DNA of 51,500 nt from an uncultured Flavobacterium sp. (GTDB lineage: Bacteria > Bacteroidota > Bacteroidia > Flavobacteriales > Flavobacteriaceae): the NCBI GenBank assembly GCA_947626185.1, contig CANQRD010000005.1, positions 1 to 51,500 on the forward strand. Direction: 5' to 3'. Below, in pieces: positions 26,601 to 35,745 of this stretch; position 1 is the stretch's first letter; each line of letters opens with the position of its first letter. The position numbers and the translations under genes are program-made. Below the pieces are notes generated by a model. The model was not told where the DNA came from, made no database searches, and worked only from the letters and a program-made list of their open reading frames with translations.

Positions 26601-26954
26601 TTATCTAGTTCTTTTCTCTTTAATTTTAGCTTTTTTACCAGTAAGTTCCCTGAAGTAGAAGATACGAGCTCTACGAACTTTACCTCTTTGATTTACTTCA
26701 ATTTTCTCTAAAGCTGGCATGTTTACTGGAAAGATACGCTCTACACCAACGTTACCTGACATTTTACGAATTGTAAAAGTTTCAGTAGCACCAGTACCTC
26801 TTCTTTGGATAACTACTCCTTTAAAGAACTGAGTTCTTTTCTTTTCTCCCTCTTTAATTTCGTAGTAAACAGTAATTGTGTCTCCAGCGTTGAATACAGG
26901 AAAATCTTTTTTTGCAACTAATTCGTCTTGAACGAATTTCATTAAATCTGCCAT
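26601..26954 (-). CDS. rplS: 50S ribosomal protein L19
   Basis: 117-aa ribosomal protein at the interface between the subunits. Signature: FNAGDTITVYYEIKEGEKKR, FKGVVIQRRGTG, FTIRKMSGNVGVERIFP and RRARIFYFRELTGKKAKIKE. It lies downstream of trmD on the same strand with 157 bp between and its own promoter, instead of the tight rpsP-rimM-trmD-rplS operon of many bacteria; rpsP and rimM are absent from the window. Confidence 0.97.
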   Translation of the reverse strand: MADLMKFVQDELVAKKDFPVFNAGDTITVYYEIKEGEKKRTQFFKGVVIQRRGTGATETFTIRKMSGNVGVERIFPVNMPALEKIEVNQRGKVRRARIFYFRELTGKKAKIKEKRTR

Positions 26955-26996
26955 TGTAATAATGTATATAAGTTATTTTCAGAACAACATACACGG

Positions 26997-27034
26997 ACCT
27001 CGCCAGAGGTTGATCTAAATTGACTGCAAATATA
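26997..27034 (-). promoter_or_regulatory. rplS promoter box and leader hairpin
   Basis: TATATTTG on the minus strand (27034-27027) is a good -7 box without an evident -33. The leader of about 65 nt carries a small hairpin ACCTC-TGGC-GAGGT (27010-26997). Leaders of ribosomal protein genes often mediate autoregulation; here this is only a possibility. Confidence 0.5.
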
Positions 27035-27111
27035 AAAATATTTTCAGAATAATAATGTTTTTTTTTAAGCTAATAAACATCTGATTAACTGCTTTTTAAA
27101 ATCAGTAATAC

Positions 27112-27801
27112 TCATATTAAATCTTCTCTTTCTAATAAATCTGGTCGTCTTGTTTTTGTATGCTCGTAAGCTTTATCTTCTCTCCATTTATCAATAACTG
27201 CAAAATTTCCACTTAATAATACATCTGGTACTTTATGTCCTTTATATTCAGCAGGTCTTGTATAAATAGGTGGAGCCAATAAATTATCCTGAAAACTATC
27301 AGTTAATGCAGAAGTTTCATTACTTAATACACCTGGAATTAAACGAATAATAGCATCACATAAAATTGCAGCACCTAACTCACCTCCAGATAAAACATAA
27401 TCGCCAATAGAAATCTCTTTAGTAATAAATAAATCCCTTACTCGTTGATCAACTCCCTTGTAATGTCCGCAAAGAATAATAATATTTTGTAGCATAGACA
27501 TGCTATTTGCCATTTTCTGATTTAAAGTAGCACCATCAGGTGTCATGTAAATAACCTCATCATATTCTCTTTCCGCTTTTAATGCAGAAATACATTTATC
27601 AATCGGTTCAATGCTCATTACCATTCCTGCACCACCACCAAACTGATAATCGTCTACATTTTTGTGTTTATTTGTGCTGTAATCGCGTAAGTTGTGAAAA
27701 TGAACTTCCACCAAACCTTTTGCTATTGCACGTTTTAAAATTGATGCTTCAAAAGGACTTGCTATTAATTCAGGTACAACAGAAATGATATCTATTCGCA
27801 T
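27112..27801 (-). CDS. trmD: tRNA (guanine-N1)-methyltransferase
   Basis: 229-aa SPOUT-class enzyme that makes m1G37 in tRNAs reading CNN and related codons, preventing +1 frameshifts. Typical blocks: [55 protein letters not shown] and the knot segment [18 protein letters not shown]. The frame extends five codons upstream, but a consensus promoter ends there, so Met 27801 is the start. Confidence 0.97.
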   Translation of the reverse strand: MRIDIISVVPELIASPFEASILKRAIAKGLVEVHFHNLRDYSTNKHKNVDDYQFGGGAGMVMSIEPIDKCISALKAEREYDEVIYMTPDGATLNQKMANSMSMLQNIIILCGHYKGVDQRVRDLFITKEISIGDYVLSGGELGAAILCDAIIRLIPGVLSNETSALTDSFQDNLLAPPIYTRPAEYKGHKVPDVLLSGNFAVIDKWREDKAYEHTKTRRPDLLEREDLI

Positions 27802-27813
27802 GATGTTTTTTTG

Positions 27814-27844
27814 CAAATGTACAATCCTATTTTGTAGTTTACAA
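27814..27844 (-). promoter_or_regulatory. Promoter of trmD
   Basis: On the minus strand: TTG (27844-27842), 20-nt spacer, TACATTTG (27821-27814). Transcription would begin within about 10 nt of the start codon, so the leader is very short. Confidence 0.75.
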
Positions 27845-27904
27845 TCTTATGTTTTTTTTGACTTTATAATTTTAGTGTAGTATTTAAATTATTAATTAAC
27901 TTTT

Positions 27905-27935
27905 TTGAGCACTAAAAACTAGTATAATATTTTTG
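27905..27935 (+). promoter_or_regulatory. Promoter of the MFS gene
   Basis: TTG (27905-27907, in a T-run), 20-nt spacer, TATTTTTG (27928-27935). The last three bases are the TTG that opens the longest frame, so the true start is downstream at ATG 27969. Confidence 0.8.
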
Positions 27936-27968
27936 TCATTCGGGCAAACAGATAATACATTTGTAATT

Positions 27969-29132
27969 ATGAGTTTATCAAAATCAAATGTATTCTTTAT
28001 GTCAGCGATTACAGGTATAATCGTTGCCAATTTGTATTATTGTCAGCCTTTAGTCCCTTTAATAGCTGATGAATTTAACGTGTCTGAAGAAACAGCAGGA
28101 ACACTAACATATCTAACGCAAGCAGGATATGCAATAGGTATGTTTTTAATGATTCCGTTGGGCGATAAATTAGAGCGAAAAAAACAAATATTAATTACTA
28201 CACTTTTTTCTATTATAGCTTTGATTCTTACAGCAACAACCAATAACTTCTTTCTGTTACAAATAATTAGTTTTTTACTTGGAGCAGCTTCAATTGTTCC
28301 GCAATTGGTATTGCCAATGGCTGCAAGTTTATCATCTGATGAGCAAAGAGGAAAAGTAATCGGAACAGTTGTAAGTGGTTTGTTAATTGGAATTTTATTT
28401 TCTCGAACAATTAGTGGATTTGTTGGGTTATGGCTTGGTTGGAGAGGAATGTATTGGATAGCAGCCATTATTAGTGTTTTGCTGTTAATTATGGTGCAAC
28501 TAAAGCTACCGTTAAATAAACCAGCTTATATAGGAACAATAAAAGAACTATATAGTTCTTTGTTTCAACTAATAAAAGCTCAGCCTGTGTTGAGAGAAGC
28601 AACGGCTATTTCTAGTTTGGCCTTTGCGCAATTTGGAGCATTTTGGACAACAATGGTTTTATTATTACACAATCAACCTTTTGGATATGATAGTGCTGTA
28701 ATTGGATCATTCGGATTAATTGGAGCTTGTGGTGCATTTGCAGCTCCTTTGGTTGGGAAAATTGGTGGAGCTGGCGGAGCTAAAAAATTGATTCTGTATG
28801 GCATTATCATGACAGCATTAAGTTTTGTTGTTTTTGCTTTATCGAGTACATCTGTAATCGGTATAATTATAGGTATTGTGTTGATTGATTTGGGATTACA
28901 AACAATTCACGTATCAAATCAAACCAGAATTTATTCTTTATTACCCGAAGCCAGAAATAGATTAAATACTGTCTATATGTCATTTAATTTTCTAGGAACA
29001 GCTTTTGGCTCGGCTTTTGGTTTATATTTGTGGAAGTATTTTGGATGGATTGGAGTATGCGTTGGTAGTTTCGGATTAGCCTTATTATCATATGTTATTT
29101 TTCTACAATCGAAAAGAAATAAAATAGATTAA
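27969..29132 (+). CDS. MFS transporter
   Basis: 387-aa inner-membrane transporter with about 12 hydrophobic segments. The N-terminal NLYYCQPLVPLIADEF and the loop 2-3 motif GDKLERKKQIL place it in a major-facilitator subgroup of proton-driven exporters related to YgaY-type proteins. The substrate is unknown; drug or metabolite efflux is a guess from family. Start 27969 is set by the upstream promoter. It stands alone between trmD (divergent) and the PPIase gene 21 bp downstream, which may be read from the same transcript. Confidence 0.85.
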   Translation: MSLSKSNVFFMSAITGIIVANLYYCQPLVPLIADEFNVSEETAGTLTYLTQAGYAIGMFLMIPLGDKLERKKQILITTLFSIIALILTATTNNFFLLQIISFLLGAASIVPQLVLPMAASLSSDEQRGKVIGTVVSGLLIGILFSRTISGFVGLWLGWRGMYWIAAIISVLLLIMVQLKLPLNKPAYIGTIKELYSSLFQLIKAQPVLREATAISSLAFAQFGAFWTTMVLLLHNQPFGYDSAVIGSFGLIGACGAFAAPLVGKIGGAGGAKKLILYGIIMTALSFVVFALSSTSVIGIIIGIVLIDLGLQTIHVSNQTRIYSLLPEARNRLNTVYMSFNFLGTAFGSAFGLYLWKYFGWIGVCVGSFGLALLSYVIFLQSKRNKID

Positions 29133-29153
29133 TAAAATTTAAATATACAAATA

Positions 29154-30086
29154 ATGGAAAACGGTATTTACGCAAAATTTAATACCTCAAAAGGAGAAAT
29201 CATCGTTAAGTTAACAGAAGACTTAACGCCAGGTACAGTTGGAAACTTTGTGGCTTTAGCAGAAGGAAACTTAGAAAATACAGCACGTCCGCAAGGAAAA
29301 CCTTATTATGATGGATTAAAATTTCACCGTGTGATTCCTGATTTTATGATTCAAGGTGGATGTCCTCAAGGAATTGGAACTGGCGGACCAGGTTATAAAT
29401 TTGATGACGAGTTTCATCCAAGTTTAAAACACGATAAACCAGGTGTACTTTCTATGGCAAACGCAGGACCTGGAACAAACGGTTCTCAATTTTTTATTAC
29501 TCATGTACCAACTCCATGGTTAGATGGTAAACATACAGTTTTTGGACATGTTGTAGAAGGACAAGATATTGTTGATGCAATTGCACAAGATGATTTACTA
29601 AATAATGTTGAAATTTTAAGAGTAGGAGACGAAGCTGCAAAATGGAATGCAGTAGAAGCTTTTAGAACTTTTGAAGGATCAAGAGAAAAAAGATTGGCAG
29701 AAGAGAAAAAATTAGCTGAAGCAGAATTGGATAAAGTTGCTGCAGGTTTTGAAAAAACGCCAAGCGGATTACGTTATCAAATGATTGTAAACGGAACTGG
29801 AAAACAAGCTGAAAAAGGTAAAACAGTTGCTGTACATTACAAAGGAGCATTGGCAAACGGAAAAGAATTTGATAATTCATACAAGCGTAAAAAACCAATC
29901 GAATTTCCATTAGGAATGGGACATGTTATTGAAGGATGGGACGAAGGTATTGCATTATTAAAAGTTGGTGATAAAGCTCGTTTCGTAATTCCTCCTTATT
30001 TAGGATACGGAGAAAGAGGAGCAGGCGGAGTTATCCCTCCAAATGCGATTTTAGTGTTCGATGTTGAGTTAATGGACGTTAAATAA
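29154..30086 (+). CDS. Peptidyl-prolyl isomerase, cyclophilin-FKBP fusion
   Basis: 310-aa protein joining two unrelated PPIase folds. Residues 1-160 form a cyclophilin: [13 protein letters not shown] (57-69), [10 protein letters not shown] (107-116) and [10 protein letters not shown] (122-131) keep the active-site residues. A charged helical linker (about 165-200) leads to an FKBP domain (about 205-310) with [15 protein letters not shown] and [19 protein letters not shown]. Such dual-family immunophilins are known from Flavobacterium. No signal peptide is present, so it acts in the cytoplasm. The FKBP aromatic pocket looks intact. Confidence 0.93.
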   Translation: MENGIYAKFNTSKGEIIVKLTEDLTPGTVGNFVALAEGNLENTARPQGKPYYDGLKFHRVIPDFMIQGGCPQGIGTGGPGYKFDDEFHPSLKHDKPGVLSMANAGPGTNGSQFFITHVPTPWLDGKHTVFGHVVEGQDIVDAIAQDDLLNNVEILRVGDEAAKWNAVEAFRTFEGSREKRLAEEKKLAEAELDKVAAGFEKTPSGLRYQMIVNGTGKQAEKGKTVAVHYKGALANGKEFDNSYKRKKPIEFPLGMGHVIEGWDEGIALLKVGDKARFVIPPYLGYGERGAGGVIPPNAILVFDVELMDVK

Positions 30087-30094
30087 TAATAAAT

Positions 30095-30128
30095 CAAACT
30101 CCCATCTTTTCTAAGTTGGGAGTTTTTT
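30095..30128 (+). terminator. Intrinsic terminator of the PPIase gene
   Basis: Stem AAACTCCCA / TGGGAGTTT (30096-30104 / 30117-30125), extended by an inner CTT/AAG pair, then T. Confidence 0.85.
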
Positions 30129-30137
30129 AATGGTGTT

Positions 30138-31076
30138 ATGAAAGAAGAAATTATCAATTGTTATACAAAAATACAACCTTATATTAGACGAACTCCAATA
30201 ATGGAGTCGAGTCATATCGAAAATTTTTTAGGAAATGATTTGTATTTTAAATGCGAAAATTTTCAGCGTTCAGGTTCATTTAAAGCAAGAGGTGCTACAA
30301 ATGCAATTATGAATTTGAGCGAAGAACAAAAGAAAAAAGGGGTGGTAACACATTCTTCGGGTAATTTTGCTCAAGCATTGGCATTGGCGGCAAGAAATTT
30401 TGGAATTGAATGCAATATTGTAATGCCTTTTAATGCACCAAATGTAAAGAAAAATGCGGTTTTGATGTATGGTGGAAAAATTGTTGAATGTGCACCTACA
30501 ATGGAAGCTAGAGAGCGTACCTGTAAGCAAATTATTGAAGAAACAGGTGCTGTTTTTATTCATCCTTCAAATGAAATGAATGTTATAATAGGTAATAGTA
30601 CATTAGCAATGGAATTACTAGAAGATATTCCAGATTTAGATGCTTTAATTGTGCCTGTTGGCGGCGGCGGATTACTTGCTGGAACTATTTTGGCAGCTAA
30701 GGCATTTGGTAAAGAATCATTGGAAGTTTATGCTGGCGAACCTAGTGAGGTAAATGATGCGTTTCGCTCTTTGGAAAGTGGTAAAATAGAAACCAATGCC
30801 ACGATTAATACAATTGCAGACGGATTGCGAACTAATTTGGGCGATGTTAATTTTCCAATAATTAAAAATGGCGTAAAAGAAATTATTTGCGTTAGAGAAA
30901 ATGAAATAATTAGCGCTATGAGATTAATTTGGCAACGGATGAAAATAGTTGTTGAACCAAGTAGTGCAGTTGCTCTAGCTGTTTTAATTAAAGAACGTCC
31001 GCTTTTTGAAGGTAAAAAAGTTGGAATTATTCTTTCTGGTGGTAATGTAGATTTAAATAACCTACCTTTTGAATAA
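30138..31076 (+). CDS. Serine/threonine dehydratase family PLP enzyme
   Basis: 312-aa fold-type II PLP enzyme. Lys49 in SGSFKARGA is the Schiff-base lysine, SSGNF (73-77) binds the substrate carboxylate, and VPVGGGGLLAG holds the PLP phosphate. It lacks the C-terminal ACT-like regulatory domain of biosynthetic IlvA (usually over 400 aa), so it resembles catabolic threonine dehydratase or serine racemase. Reaction likely: deamination of threonine or serine to 2-oxobutyrate or pyruvate. The start is 10 nt after the previous terminator, leaving little room for a promoter; its transcription is unclear. Confidence 0.88.
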   Translation: MKEEIINCYTKIQPYIRRTPIMESSHIENFLGNDLYFKCENFQRSGSFKARGATNAIMNLSEEQKKKGVVTHSSGNFAQALALAARNFGIECNIVMPFNAPNVKKNAVLMYGGKIVECAPTMEARERTCKQIIEETGAVFIHPSNEMNVIIGNSTLAMELLEDIPDLDALIVPVGGGGLLAGTILAAKAFGKESLEVYAGEPSEVNDAFRSLESGKIETNATINTIADGLRTNLGDVNFPIIKNGVKEIICVRENEIISAMRLIWQRMKIVVEPSSAVALAVLIKERPLFEGKKVGIILSGGNVDLNNLPFE

Positions 31077-31424
31077 TTATTTTATAAAGAAAGACTTAAA
31101 TGTATTTTGACACCACGGAATTCGAGCTACTCAATTCCTTCCTAGCTTCTCACATTCATAAAATAGTCCAAGAAATAAATATACATTCATTGTTAAGGTA
31201 TAGAACAAACTATTATTTTTTACGGTATTTCTAAAAAGTGATAGATAGTTGCTAATAAAGAGCTTTCTCTTGCCACTTAAATGGAATTTAATTGCTTTTA
31301 TAATTTTAACTCATATCTGTTAATTTATTTCCCATAAATCGTTTTTTTACAAATTTAAGTGCTAACAACATGAAGAAAAAGTGTCTTTTTTAGGAGGTTA
31401 ATTCGAACTAATGTTTTTTGGGTC

Positions 31425-31481
31425 ATTTTCATCTGAAGCTAGTGGTCAATTTGACCATTTTCTCTAGTTTTAGATGAAAAT
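31425..31481. repeat. Nested inverted repeat
   Basis: Outer arms of 18 nt, ATTTTCATCTGAAGCTAG (31425-31442) and CTAGTTTTAGATGAAAAT (31464-31481), are complementary except for two G-T pairs. Between them is an inner palindrome TGGTCAATTTGACCA (31443-31457). Origin unknown; it may be the end of a mobile element or a MITE-like hairpin. Confidence 0.75.
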
Positions 31482-31631
31482 AGGATCTAACAAATGGAAT
31501 TTTTGAAAGTAGAGTAAAACAACTTCAGGTTAATCAAATTATGCGAAGTTTTACAAAAAAGCTACTTATAGATAGCTATAATCAACTTTTGGTAATCCAA
31601 TAAAGTATATTGCAAAATATTAATAAGATTT

Positions 31632-31866
31632 TCATAAACCATCAATATCTCGAAATAAATAGGATATTCGCTCCCTATTAATCAATTTAAATAAATAATT
31701 TTCGCCGTCAATTGATATAAATTCAGTAGTTACAGTCAATGCAACCACTGCTAAATCAAACTTTTTTTGTTTTCTACCAATAATTATTTTATTATCTAAT
31801 TTACAATCCAAAGAACTTATAGCTTCTAAAACTCTAATTTTTCTTTACTATATTTGACATAGACAT
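31632..31866 (-). pseudogene. Decayed IS982-like transposase fragment
   Basis: On the minus strand, an N-terminal piece (MSNIVKKN) runs to a stop in one frame, and a second frame continues with EAISSLDCKLDNKIIIGRK, FDLAVVALTVTTEFISID, GENYLFKLINRERISY and a TGA at 31632. The pattern D-x-E-V-x-A-L-x-x-T-x-E-x-x-S-I-D-x-E-N-x-L-F is what I recall of the N-terminus of IS982-family transposases in Flavobacteriaceae. At least one frameshift and loss of the catalytic region show it is dead. Family assignment is from memory of the motif and is moderate. Confidence 0.55.
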
Positions 31867-32054
31867 TGTTTTTTTAGCGACTTCAAAAAACACTGTTTTT
31901 TACCTTAACTAGTATCTGATCAATCTGTTTTACTGCAAATAAGTACACCCAACAGGTTAAATATATATAAACTCTATTCGGCTTTAACCCAAGTAGAAAT
32001 TTATACTTACACAGTTTTTGATACAGTGTCAATTACTTTTCAATTCTTATATGG

Positions 32055-32435
32055 CTACATTTTAAATCTGAATCCCTTTGGTGCATAAAGCTTATCTTCA
32101 TCATACATATTAAGATATAAATGTACTGTATCTGTTTTCCCTTCAATATATACAGTGTAAATATCTAGCATTCCGCTTCCCCAACCTGAATTACTTGTTT
32201 TAAAAGAACAGCAACTACCAATGCGATAAAAAGAAAGATCATTTCCTTCTAAATCAACTAAAGAGCGCAAATATTCTCTTTCATTTAAAAGACCTTCATC
32301 TGTTTTCACTCCCCCTACTTTTATAGGATTTGATTTTGAATAGCCATATTCGTTCTTATCTGTAGTAGTTGTTTTTTTAGTTTTACAGTTTGAAAATGCC
32401 ATACATATCATAATACAAAGTAAAAATTGTTTCAT
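32055..32435 (-). CDS. Small lipoprotein of unknown function
   Basis: 126-aa protein with a lipoprotein-type signal (MICMAFSNC, Cys17), a Lys/Thr-rich linker and a domain with GYSKSNPIKVGGV, YRIGSCCSFKT, GSGMLDIYTVYIEG and YAPKGF. Proteins of this layout are common in Flavobacteriaceae and often carry the misleading label 2-dehydro-3-deoxyphosphooctonate aldolase; nothing here resembles that enzyme. A Cys-Cys pair may be functional. The gene sits between the scar region and the CBS/CysK-like gene, separated from the latter by a terminator, so it needs its own promoter, which I could not identify. Confidence 0.75.
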   Translation of the reverse strand: MKQFLLCIMICMAFSNCKTKKTTTTDKNEYGYSKSNPIKVGGVKTDEGLLNEREYLRSLVDLEGNDLSFYRIGSCCSFKTSNSGWGSGMLDIYTVYIEGKTDTVHLYLNMYDEDKLYAPKGFRFKM

Positions 32436-32473
32436 ATCTATAATTTAATTGGTTCGTATTTATAAATCTAAAC

Positions 32474-32509
32474 AAAAAAGCACTTCAATTTTCATTAAAG
32501 TGCTTTTTT
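32474..32509 (-). terminator. Terminator of the CBS/CysK-like gene
   Basis: Stem AAAAAAGCACTT / AAGTGCTTTTTT (32474-32485 / 32498-32509), 12-nt loop; A- and T-runs make it symmetrical. Confidence 0.9.
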
Positions 32510-32528
32510 TAAATTTATTATAATAGTA

Positions 32529-33560
32529 TTATTTAATATAAGTAATTTCATTTTTAGGTTCATCTCCCAAGAATCCTTGCTGATTCATCCAATCATCGCT
32601 ATATATTTTACTCATATAGCGCGATCCATGATCTGGGAATAACATTACAACTATGCTATTTTCGTCAAATGTACCTTCGGCTGCATATTGTCTTACGGCT
32701 TGTAAAACTGCTCCAGAAGTATATCCTAAAAACAATCCTTCTTTTTTTGCCAATTCTCTAGCAACTAAAGCAGCATCTTTATCGTTTACCTTTACAAACT
32801 TGTCAATTACACTAAAATCTGTAGCAGAAGGAATTAAATTCTTTCCTAAACCTTCAATTTTATATGGAGCAATTTCGTTTGGATCTAATTCTCCTGTTTC
32901 ATGGTATTTTTTAATAACAGAACCAACTGCATCAACACCTAAAATTTGAATATTTGGGTTCTTTTCTTTTAAATATTGCGCAGTTCCAGAGATTGTTCCT
33001 CCAGTACCTGAACAACAAACAAAATGAGTAATTTTCCCATTAGTTTGCTCCCAAATTTCTGGTCCGGTAGACAAATAATGAGCTTCTGTATTTAAAGCAT
33101 TAAAATATTGATTGATGTAAATAGAACCCGGTGTTTCTTCGTGCACTTTTTTCGCTACTTCATAATATGATCTTGGGTCGTCAGCAGCAACGTTTGCAGG
33201 ACAAACATAAACTTGCGCTCCCATCGCTCTTAGCATATCTATTTTATCTGGCGAAGATTTATCACTTACAGACAAAATACATTTATATCCTTTTATAGCG
33301 CTAAGCATAGCAATACTAAAACCTGTATTACCAGATGTAGTTTCTACAATTGTACCTCCTGGTTTTAAAACACCATTTTTTTCAGCCGTTTCTATAATGT
33401 GTAAAGCAATTCTATCTTTGGCAGATTGTCCTGCATTAAAAGCTTCTACCTTGCCATAAAAATTTCCTTTTAGATTATCTGTTACCTTAGTTAGTTTCAC
33501 TAATGGTGTATTTCCAATCAATTGAATAATATTATCAACTGCGTTAATTTTTTCTTTCAT
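32529..33560 (-). CDS. Cysteine synthase / cystathionine beta-synthase-like PLP enzyme
   Basis: 343-aa fold-type II PLP enzyme. It begins [14 protein letters not shown], with Lys48 in GQSAKDR as PLP lysine, TSGNTG (75-80) binding substrate and [10 protein letters not shown] holding the phosphate. The middle part ([18 protein letters not shown]) and [16 protein letters not shown] are more like the catalytic core of cystathionine beta-synthase than CysK, but the CBS tandem regulatory domains and haem-binding N-terminus are absent. It could make cysteine from O-acetylserine or condense serine with homocysteine. A TAAATTTG box on the minus strand (33612-33605) is a likely promoter element. Confidence 0.85.
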   Translation of the reverse strand: MKEKINAVDNIIQLIGNTPLVKLTKVTDNLKGNFYGKVEAFNAGQSAKDRIALHIIETAEKNGVLKPGGTIVETTSGNTGFSIAMLSAIKGYKCILSVSDKSSPDKIDMLRAMGAQVYVCPANVAADDPRSYYEVAKKVHEETPGSIYINQYFNALNTEAHYLSTGPEIWEQTNGKITHFVCCSGTGGTISGTAQYLKEKNPNIQILGVDAVGSVIKKYHETGELDPNEIAPYKIEGLGKNLIPSATDFSVIDKFVKVNDKDAALVARELAKKEGLFLGYTSGAVLQAVRQYAAEGTFDENSIVVMLFPDHGSRYMSKIYSDDWMNQQGFLGDEPKNEITYIK

Positions 33561-33630
33561 ATATTTTTCTTTCTTCTGATATTAAAAATAAACTCGTTTT
33601 ATAACAAATTTACTAATTTAAAACTCGTTA

Positions 33631-35691
33631 TTATTGTTTGATTCCTTCTAAATCAAACATAAAAGAAAATTCCTTTGCCAGCTCTTTCAACGATTCAAAA
33701 CGTCCGGAAGCACCACCATGTCCTGCATCCATGTTAGTATCTAAAAACAATTGATTATTATTTGTTTTTAACACTCTTAACTTTGCAACCCATTTTGCAG
33801 GTTCCCAATATTGTACTTGCGAATCATGAAAGCCGGTTGAAATATAAAGATTTGGATAATCTTGTGCTTTTACATTGTCATAAGGAGAATAAGAAAGCAT
33901 ATAATCATAATATTCTTTTTCGTTTGGATTTCCCCATTCGTCATATTCACCAGTAGTTAATGGGATAGTTTCATCAAGCATCGTTGTCATAACATCTACA
34001 AACGGAACTTGTGCAATTACACCATTGTATAATTCTGGGCGTTCATTAATAATTACTCCCATAAGTAAACCACCTGCCGAACCACCTTCTGCATACAAAT
34101 GCGCTGCTGAAGTATATCCTTCTGCAATTACATGTTCTGAACAAGCAATAAAATCGTTAAATGTATTCCATTTAGTTAGTAATTTTCCATCTTCATACCA
34201 ATCGCGCCCCATATCTTCTCCACCGCGAATATGTGCAATTGCATACACAAATCCTCTGTCTAATAAACTTAAGCGCGTGGTAGAAAAATACGGATCCATA
34301 GAATAGCCATAAGAACCATAAGCATAAAGTAAAAATGGATTATTTCCGTCTTTCTTCATGCCTTTTTTATAAACAATAGACATTGGTACTTTTACACCAT
34401 CTTTTGCAGTAGCCCAAATACGTTCTTCTATGTAATTATCTTTATTAAAATTACCTAAAACAGCTTGTTCTTTACGTACAACTTTTTCTTTGGTTCGCAT
34501 ATTAAAATCAATCACCGACGAAGGCGTATTCATTGATTGATATACATAACGAAGAATTTCGGTATTAAAATCAATATTTGTGCTAGTAAAAGCATTGTAT
34601 GTTTCGCTATCAAAAGGTAAATAATACGGAGCTACAGAGGTATCCCAAGGTTGAATTTTAAGATGCGTCAATCCGCTTGAACGTTCAGCAATAACTAAAT
34701 AATCTTTAAAAATTTCAATTCCCTCTAGCAATACTTCCTCTCGATGAGCAATTAATTCTGTCCAGTTTTCTACTGATGTATGCTCTTCTGGACACATCAT
34801 TAGTTTAAAGTTATCGGCATCATCTAAATTAGTTAAAATATAAAAATGATTGTGATAATGAGATATTCCGTATTCTACACCGCGTTCTCTGGTTTGAAAA
34901 ATTCTAAAATTTCCATCAGGATTGGTAGATTCAAGAATTTGATATTCGCTTGTAAGCGTACTTTCGCTTCCGATTACCAAATATTTGTGCGATTTTTCTT
35001 TATAGATAAATGTTGAAAAAGTATCGTCTTCTTCAAAGTAAACTAATGTATCTTCTTCTGTTGATGTACCTATTTTGTGTTTAAAAATTTTATCGGCACG
35101 CAAAGTTACAGTATCCTTTCTTGAGTAAAAAAGAGTTGAATTATCGGCAGCCCAAGTAGAACTTCCTGTGGTTTGATCGATAGAAATAGGTAATAATTCA
35201 CCTGTTGTCAAATTCTTTACTTGTAATGTGTATTCTCTTCGAGAAACAGTATCGACACCAAAAGCTACAAATTGATTATTCTCAGAAACGTTTATACCTT
35301 TTAGATGAAAATAATTATGTCCTTCTGCCATTTCGTTGCAATTAAACATAATTTCTTCTTCAGCCTCTAGAGTTAGTTTCTTTCTTGAAAAAATTGGGTA
35401 ATCTTTTCCTTTCTCAAAACGAGTAATGTAGTAATAGCCATTGTAGAAATAAGGAACTGAAGAATCATCTTCTTTTATTCTGCTTTTCATTTCTTCAAAT
35501 AAATCGGCTTGAAAAGATTTTGTATGAGCAGTTTGTGCTTCGTAATAGGCATTTTCTGCATTTAGATAATCTATTACTTCTTGATCTTCTCTGTTGTTTA
35601 ACCAAAAATAATTATCTACTCTTGTATGATTGTGCTTTGTTAACTGATGAGGTTTACTATCAGCTAATGGTGCTTGTAGGTTTTTGTCCAT
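33631..35691 (-). CDS. S9 family peptidase (oligopeptidase B-like)
   Basis: 686-aa serine peptidase of the prolyl oligopeptidase family. The N-terminal half is the seven-bladed propeller that gates the active site; the alpha/beta-hydrolase half carries the nucleophile elbow EGGSAGGLLMG, the Asp region STGFHDSQVQYWEPAKW and the catalytic His in DAGHGGASGRF. This combination is that of oligopeptidase B (PtrB), which cuts short peptides after Arg or Lys. No signal peptide was seen, so it is probably cytoplasmic. The longest frame opens at a TTG (35715) that is part of the -7 box; Met 35691 is preferred. Confidence 0.92.
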   Translation of the reverse strand: MDKNLQAPLADSKPHQLTKHNHTRVDNYFWLNNREDQEVIDYLNAENAYYEAQTAHTKSFQADLFEEMKSRIKEDDSSVPYFYNGYYYITRFEKGKDYPIFSRKKLTLEAEEEIMFNCNEMAEGHNYFHLKGINVSENNQFVAFGVDTVSRREYTLQVKNLTTGELLPISIDQTTGSSTWAADNSTLFYSRKDTVTLRADKIFKHKIGTSTEEDTLVYFEEDDTFSTFIYKEKSHKYLVIGSESTLTSEYQILESTNPDGNFRIFQTRERGVEYGISHYHNHFYILTNLDDADNFKLMMCPEEHTSVENWTELIAHREEVLLEGIEIFKDYLVIAERSSGLTHLKIQPWDTSVAPYYLPFDSETYNAFTSTNIDFNTEILRYVYQSMNTPSSVIDFNMRTKEKVVRKEQAVLGNFNKDNYIEERIWATAKDGVKVPMSIVYKKGMKKDGNNPFLLYAYGSYGYSMDPYFSTTRLSLLDRGFVYAIAHIRGGEDMGRDWYEDGKLLTKWNTFNDFIACSEHVIAEGYTSAAHLYAEGGSAGGLLMGVIINERPELYNGVIAQVPFVDVMTTMLDETIPLTTGEYDEWGNPNEKEYYDYMLSYSPYDNVKAQDYPNLYISTGFHDSQVQYWEPAKWVAKLRVLKTNNNQLFLDTNMDAGHGGASGRFESLKELAKEFSFMFDLEGIKQ

Positions 35692-35712
35692 TTTTGTATA
35701 AAATCGTGTATA

Positions 35713-35720
35713 CAAAAATA
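35713..35720 (-). promoter_or_regulatory. -7 box of the S9 peptidase gene
   Basis: TATTTTTG on the minus strand matches TAnnTTTG and overlaps the TTG at 35715; no clear -33. It also lies downstream of the DUF721 stop. Confidence 0.55.
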
Positions 35721-35745
35721 ACTCTTTTTAATTGTAAAATATAAA

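Larger units (their letters stand above)
31077..32054. other. Gene-free scar region
   Basis: Nearly 1 kb without an intact gene in an otherwise dense genome. It contains a bulged inverted repeat at 31117-31138 (GGAATT..AATTCC), the nested inverted repeat at 31425-31481 and a decayed transposase fragment at 31632-31866. The rest is AT-rich with frequent stops in all frames. It looks like the residue of one or more mobile-element insertions. Confidence 0.6.

Noticed and set aside
28043..28468. Antisense frame inside the MFS gene
   Set aside because: Shadow of a membrane-protein gene; no independent support.
31867..31935. Hairpin AAAAAACA-C-TGTTTTTT as terminator
   Set aside because: One-base loop and no GC in the stem; not a plausible intrinsic terminator.
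31077..32054. CRISPR array or integron in the gene-free kilobase
   Set aside because: No regularly spaced direct repeats and no attC-like series; only isolated inverted repeats are visible.
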